Source: CAKSFT01 sp045544615 (GTDB taxonomy: Bacteria; Bacillota; Clostridia; UBA1381). From it: a DNA stretch of 64,000 nt. Of the stretch, positions 61,716 to 64,000 are shown one piece after another; position 1 is the stretch's first letter; every line of letters starts with the position of its first letter. The stretch is taken from the NCBI GenBank assembly GCA_045544615.1, contig JAZPZI010000024.1:35400-99399 (forward strand). Reading direction: 5' to 3'. The position numbers and the translations under genes are program-made. The notes under the pieces were generated by a model. That model worked only from the letters and a program-made list of their open reading frames with translations, did no database searches and was not told where the DNA came from.

Positions 61716-63304
61716 ATTTCTATACGCTCAGGCAAAAGTCTGCCTGCCAATGCTTCTTGAATTGCAGATTGTTGAACAGAGTTCAAGTCTTTCCATTTTC
61801 CTGCTAATTCAGTAAGTATAGTCATAGGATTGCGTAATTCGTTTTGACCATTAACAACTTCACGAATGCTAATACCTATACTATTTAATGTTTTTTCTGC
61901 TTCTGCAAGACTATCAGAATCAATAACCTCGCCAGTTTCTAAGTCCGTACCACGTATCTGTCTTATGTTCATAAGAATTGTACGCCATGCACGAGCCATT
62001 TCATTTCCGTCTCTTTGTGTTTTTGCCGTAGCAGTACCTACGATACCCGCGTAGTCTTGCGCTGTTAATCCAGCCTGTGCAAATACTGAACCTGCAACCG
62101 TGATACCATCAGCAAGGTTATCTACTGTTGTTGCAGTTTTGTTTGATAATTCATTGAAGCCATCTAAGATAGCTCGTAGTTTTTCAATATTACCACCATA
62201 CTGCCAAGCGGCGTCTGCTGACACCAAGAATTTATCAGCTAACTCTTGTTCTACATCACCAACGTTTTGAGCCAACAGCGATAACTCACCGAGAGAGGAG
62301 GACGCCTCGTCATAACCTGCTCTTGCAAAAGAGGTTACAGATTTCAAAAACTCAACAGGGGAGCGACCATATGCAGTTGCCATTGAATATGCCTGTTTTG
62401 TAAGATTTTTCATCTCTTCGGCAGTTGCATTTGTAACCTTTTGGATGTTTACAAGTTCACTATCAACATCTTTCATAACCGATATGGCTTGTTTCATAGC
62501 ACGAATAGGCGCCATAATTAAAGTCGAAGCAATTTGCCAACGAGCAAAAGATTTTAACTCGTCAGCCATAATACCACCAAAGGTTTTACCAGACTTGCCA
62601 GCAGCGTCTATGTTGTTTTTTAAAGTATCAAATCGTTTTGCCGCCTCATCTGTAAGAATGGTTCCATTTTTTAACCCAGTTTGTATGGCATTAAATTCTT
62701 TTGCAAATTTTGGGTCGGAAAACATACCAAACGCCTTTGTGTTATTATGTTTATATGCATTCATTTGAGAAAGGGTGTTTTCTACACCCAACTTGCCCAT
62801 AACAGTATTCTGTTGTTTATACATTGCCAACGCTCTTTTGTTGGCTTCTTGCATTTCAACTACTTTTTGTCGGTTTACTGATTTAACCTGTTCTAACTCA
62901 AGCCTACCCTGTTGTCGTATGTTTTCCAATGCAATTTTATCTGCGTTTTTTTGCACAACTGCTTGTTCAGCATACGCCTGTTTCGTGTCAGCTATACGTT
63001 TTCTCGATTGTTCTCTATTTACGGCTCTCTGTTCATTTCCAGCATTACGAATATCAGCTAATCTTGTTTTGTTAGCTTCGCTTATTTTAGCATTTTCTTC
63101 TTTTAAGAATTGCTGTGTATCTTTGCCAACCGCCTTTAAACCCCTGTTAATGTCTGTGGTGTTTACTTGAAGATTTAAACCACGATTATTTAATTCTCTT
63201 TGAGCTGCCTCACGTATTTCTTTGGCTTTTGCTTTCGCATCCGAGCGAGCTTGGGCAGAATCAATGACCGCTTGTAGAAGAATCTTCATTTCTTCTCCAC
63301 TCAT
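61706..63304 (-). CDS. Phage tape measure protein, N-terminal part (split gene)
   Basis: 532 residues; the ATG at 63304 is used, as the GTG at 63313 lies in the AAAGGAG site. A Lys/Arg/Glu/Gln-rich coiled coil (~1-200) is followed by the TP901/PhageMin_Tail core (~235-520: KDVDSELVNIQKVTNATAEEMK, YGRSPVEFLKSVTSFARAGYD, AGLTAQDYAGIVGTATAKTQRDGNEMARAWRTI-type; core EMARAWRTILMNIRQI). The frame then enters LLPERIEMCA and stops inside the structured RNA segment. The expected continuation (KRQANALTAVLENW) is found 2 kb away at 59692. Confidence 0.88.
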   Translation of the reverse strand: MSGEEMKILLQAVIDSAQARSDAKAKAKEIREAAQRELNNRGLNLQVNTTDINRGLKAVGKDTQQFLKEENAKISEANKTRLADIRNAGNEQRAVNREQSRKRIADTKQAYAEQAVVQKNADKIALENIRQQGRLELEQVKSVNRQKVVEMQEANKRALAMYKQQNTVMGKLGVENTLSQMNAYKHNNTKAFGMFSDPKFAKEFNAIQTGLKNGTILTDEAAKRFDTLKNNIDAAGKSGKTFGGIMADELKSFARWQIASTLIMAPIRAMKQAISVMKDVDSELVNIQKVTNATAEEMKNLTKQAYSMATAYGRSPVEFLKSVTSFARAGYDEASSSLGELSLLAQNVGDVEQELADKFLVSADAAWQYGGNIEKLRAILDGFNELSNKTATTVDNLADGITVAGSVFAQAGLTAQDYAGIVGTATAKTQRDGNEMARAWRTILMNIRQIRGTDLETGEVIDSDSLAEAEKTLNSIGISIREVVNGQNELRNPMTILTELAGKWKDLNSVQQSAIQEALAGRLLPERIEMCA

Positions 63305-63330
63305 TTTAACCACTCCTTTCTGTTAGGATT

Positions 63331-63362
63331 AAATAAAAAAAAACAAGGCTCGAAAGCCTTGT
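63331..63362 (-). terminator. Intrinsic terminator upstream of the tape measure gene
   Basis: On the minus strand CAAGGCT-TTC-GAGCCTTG type hairpin (ACAAGGC/GCCTTGT) followed by eight or more T, between the 151-residue gene and the tape measure. Confidence 0.8.
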
Positions 63363-63372
63363 GAAGTTTTGA

Positions 63373-63828
63373 TTATTTATTTGTGTTTTTTAAGTATTCC
63401 ATCGCAGCTTTAAGGTGGTCTGGGTCTAACTTACCAAACGCTTCGACTATCTTATCAGGATCTTCGTAACCATCAATAAAATTCTTAACCTTGTTTAAAA
63501 TTCCGTGAAATTCAACAATAACTGACTGAGCAGTTAACATATACTTAATTCTCTTTTTATATGCTCGATACATCTGATTATAATAGGGGAGAGTTCTGCT
63601 TTTAATCTGTTTTGCTACATCTAAAATATCAATATCATCATTCGCCCCAACGTCTGTCATCAATGCATAATAACCAAGAATAAATGTATTCTTTTCAAGG
63701 AAAGCAGGACATCCGTCTTTTACATAGTTTTTTGCCATAATATCAATGGCGCTACTGCGATATGTAATATCGTCAATTGCTTCTAAAAAATTAACCTTTC
63801 TTTTTTCTCCATTTGCATTATAAGTCAT
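63373..63828 (-). CDS. Phage protein at the tail-assembly-chaperone position
   Basis: 151 mostly helical residues (YRSSAIDIMAKNYVKDGCPAFLEKN ... LDPDHLKAAMEYLKNTNK). It lies immediately before the tape measure, where tail-assembly chaperones (gpG/gpGT equivalents) are encoded, and its size fits. No slippery heptamer with a downstream extension was evident at its end. Ribosome site AAGGAGATTTG. The role is inferred from position only. Confidence 0.68.
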   Translation of the reverse strand: MTYNANGEKRKVNFLEAIDDITYRSSAIDIMAKNYVKDGCPAFLEKNTFILGYYALMTDVGANDDIDILDVAKQIKSRTLPYYNQMYRAYKKRIKYMLTAQSVIVEFHGILNKVKNFIDGYEDPDKIVEAFGKLDPDHLKAAMEYLKNTNK

Positions 63829-63846
63829 ATAACAAATCTCCTTATC

Positions 63847-64000
63847 TTATATTACAGGCATACCCTGCCGTTTTAGTTCTGTTTTAAATATATGAGGAAT
63901 ATTTTTATCTGCCCATTGTACAAAATCTTCCCAAAACATTCCCGGTCTAAATATATCTATAGAACCGTGATATCCTCGTGCAGCTAAATTAACTATATCT
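63847..64000 (-). CDS. C-terminus of a further phage tail-region protein (partial)
   Basis: The last 51 codons of a minus-strand gene entering from the right edge; the visible end reads GYHGSIDIFRPGMFWEDFVQW ... (GYHGSIDIFRPGMFWEDF core) KNIPHIFKTELKRQGMPVI. It ends 18 nt before the next start, so both belong to the late operon. Too little to identify. Confidence 0.6.
   Translation of the reverse strand, partial: DIVNLAARGYHGSIDIFRPGMFWEDFVQWADKNIPHIFKTELKRQGMPVI

Larger units (their letters stand above)
46572..64000. mobile_element. Prophage (siphovirus tail and lysis end), continues beyond the window
   Basis: From the tRNA fragment to the right edge all structural genes lie on the minus strand. 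Read from 64000 downward the order is tail chaperone-position gene, tape measure, distal tail/baseplate genes, receptor-type proteins, endolysin, att site: the normal late order of a siphovirus. Integrase, repressor, replication, terminase and capsid genes should lie to the right. Confidence 0.9.

Overview
The window looks like chromosome of a spore-forming, anaerobic-type Clostridia (Firmicutes): low-to-moderate GC, strong Shine-Dalgarno sites, sigma-A promoters of the TTGACA-17-TATAAT type, and many endospore genes (sigK, spoVAD/spoVAE, cwlD, a spoVB-like flippase, yabP/yabQ). Genus cannot be assigned from the sequence alone. About 46.5 kb is host chromosome. The remaining 17.4 kb is the end of a prophage that continues past the right edge.

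Host layout. 1-3.2 kb: the start of an envelope protein gene, then a zinc ABC importer with its own Fur/Zur-family regulator and a 7-1-7 operator in front. 3.2-6.1 kb: a palindromic repeat array, deoB, sigK and a lipoprotein. 6.1-11 kb: an AraC regulator divergent from an amino-sugar/polyol operon (two Gfo/Idh/MocA dehydrogenases, a NagB-like deaminase, a TIM-barrel epimerase). 11.2-13.1 kb: a probably abundant secreted protein behind a consensus promoter and a structured leader. 13.2-16.9 kb: spoVAD-spoVAE, inorganic pyrophosphatase, cwlD and an Mrp-family Fe-S ATPase. 17.2-27.7 kb: a complete glycogen synthesis and breakdown cluster (glgB, glgC, glgD, glgA, glgP, GH13 amylase). 27.8-34.3 kb: a glycerol-1-phosphate dehydrogenase/HAD/epimerase operon divergent from a glycoside-hydrolase-like gene and an AGE epimerase. 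34.3-36.9 kb: ldh and a flippase. 37-42.9 kb: aroA-mazG-hup-rqcP-yabP-yabQ-divIC-yabR, then pncB. 42.9-46.5 kb: tsaC-ywlE-rimI-tsaD and a Toprim (RNase M5-like) gene.

Prophage. At 46572-46620 only the 3' half of a tRNA-Lys(UUU) gene is present, with its original terminator. Beside it lies a cluster of TTAGTCAAAA direct repeats. This is what an attachment site left by a tyrosine-integrase phage looks like. From there to 64000 the minus strand reads backwards through a siphovirus tail module: endolysin amidase, BspA-like leucine-rich proteins, baseplate/tail genes, tape measure, and a small gene at the position of a tail chaperone.

The most unusual feature is the tape-measure gene. It is split into an N-terminal part (61706-63304) and a C-terminal part (55175-59692) by an island of about 2 kb. 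The island holds a highly structured probable RNA directly at the 5' junction, a two-TM Cys-containing protein with its own promoter, a promoter-terminator unit that looks like a ~120-nt small RNA, and an oppositely oriented zinc-ribbon gene plus a 39-residue hydrophobic peptide with another strong promoter. The island boundaries fit a GTGCG...AT intron-like excision that would rejoin the reading frame. I could not find a group II domain V, a group I core, or a maturase, transposase or homing endonuclease, so its nature is open.
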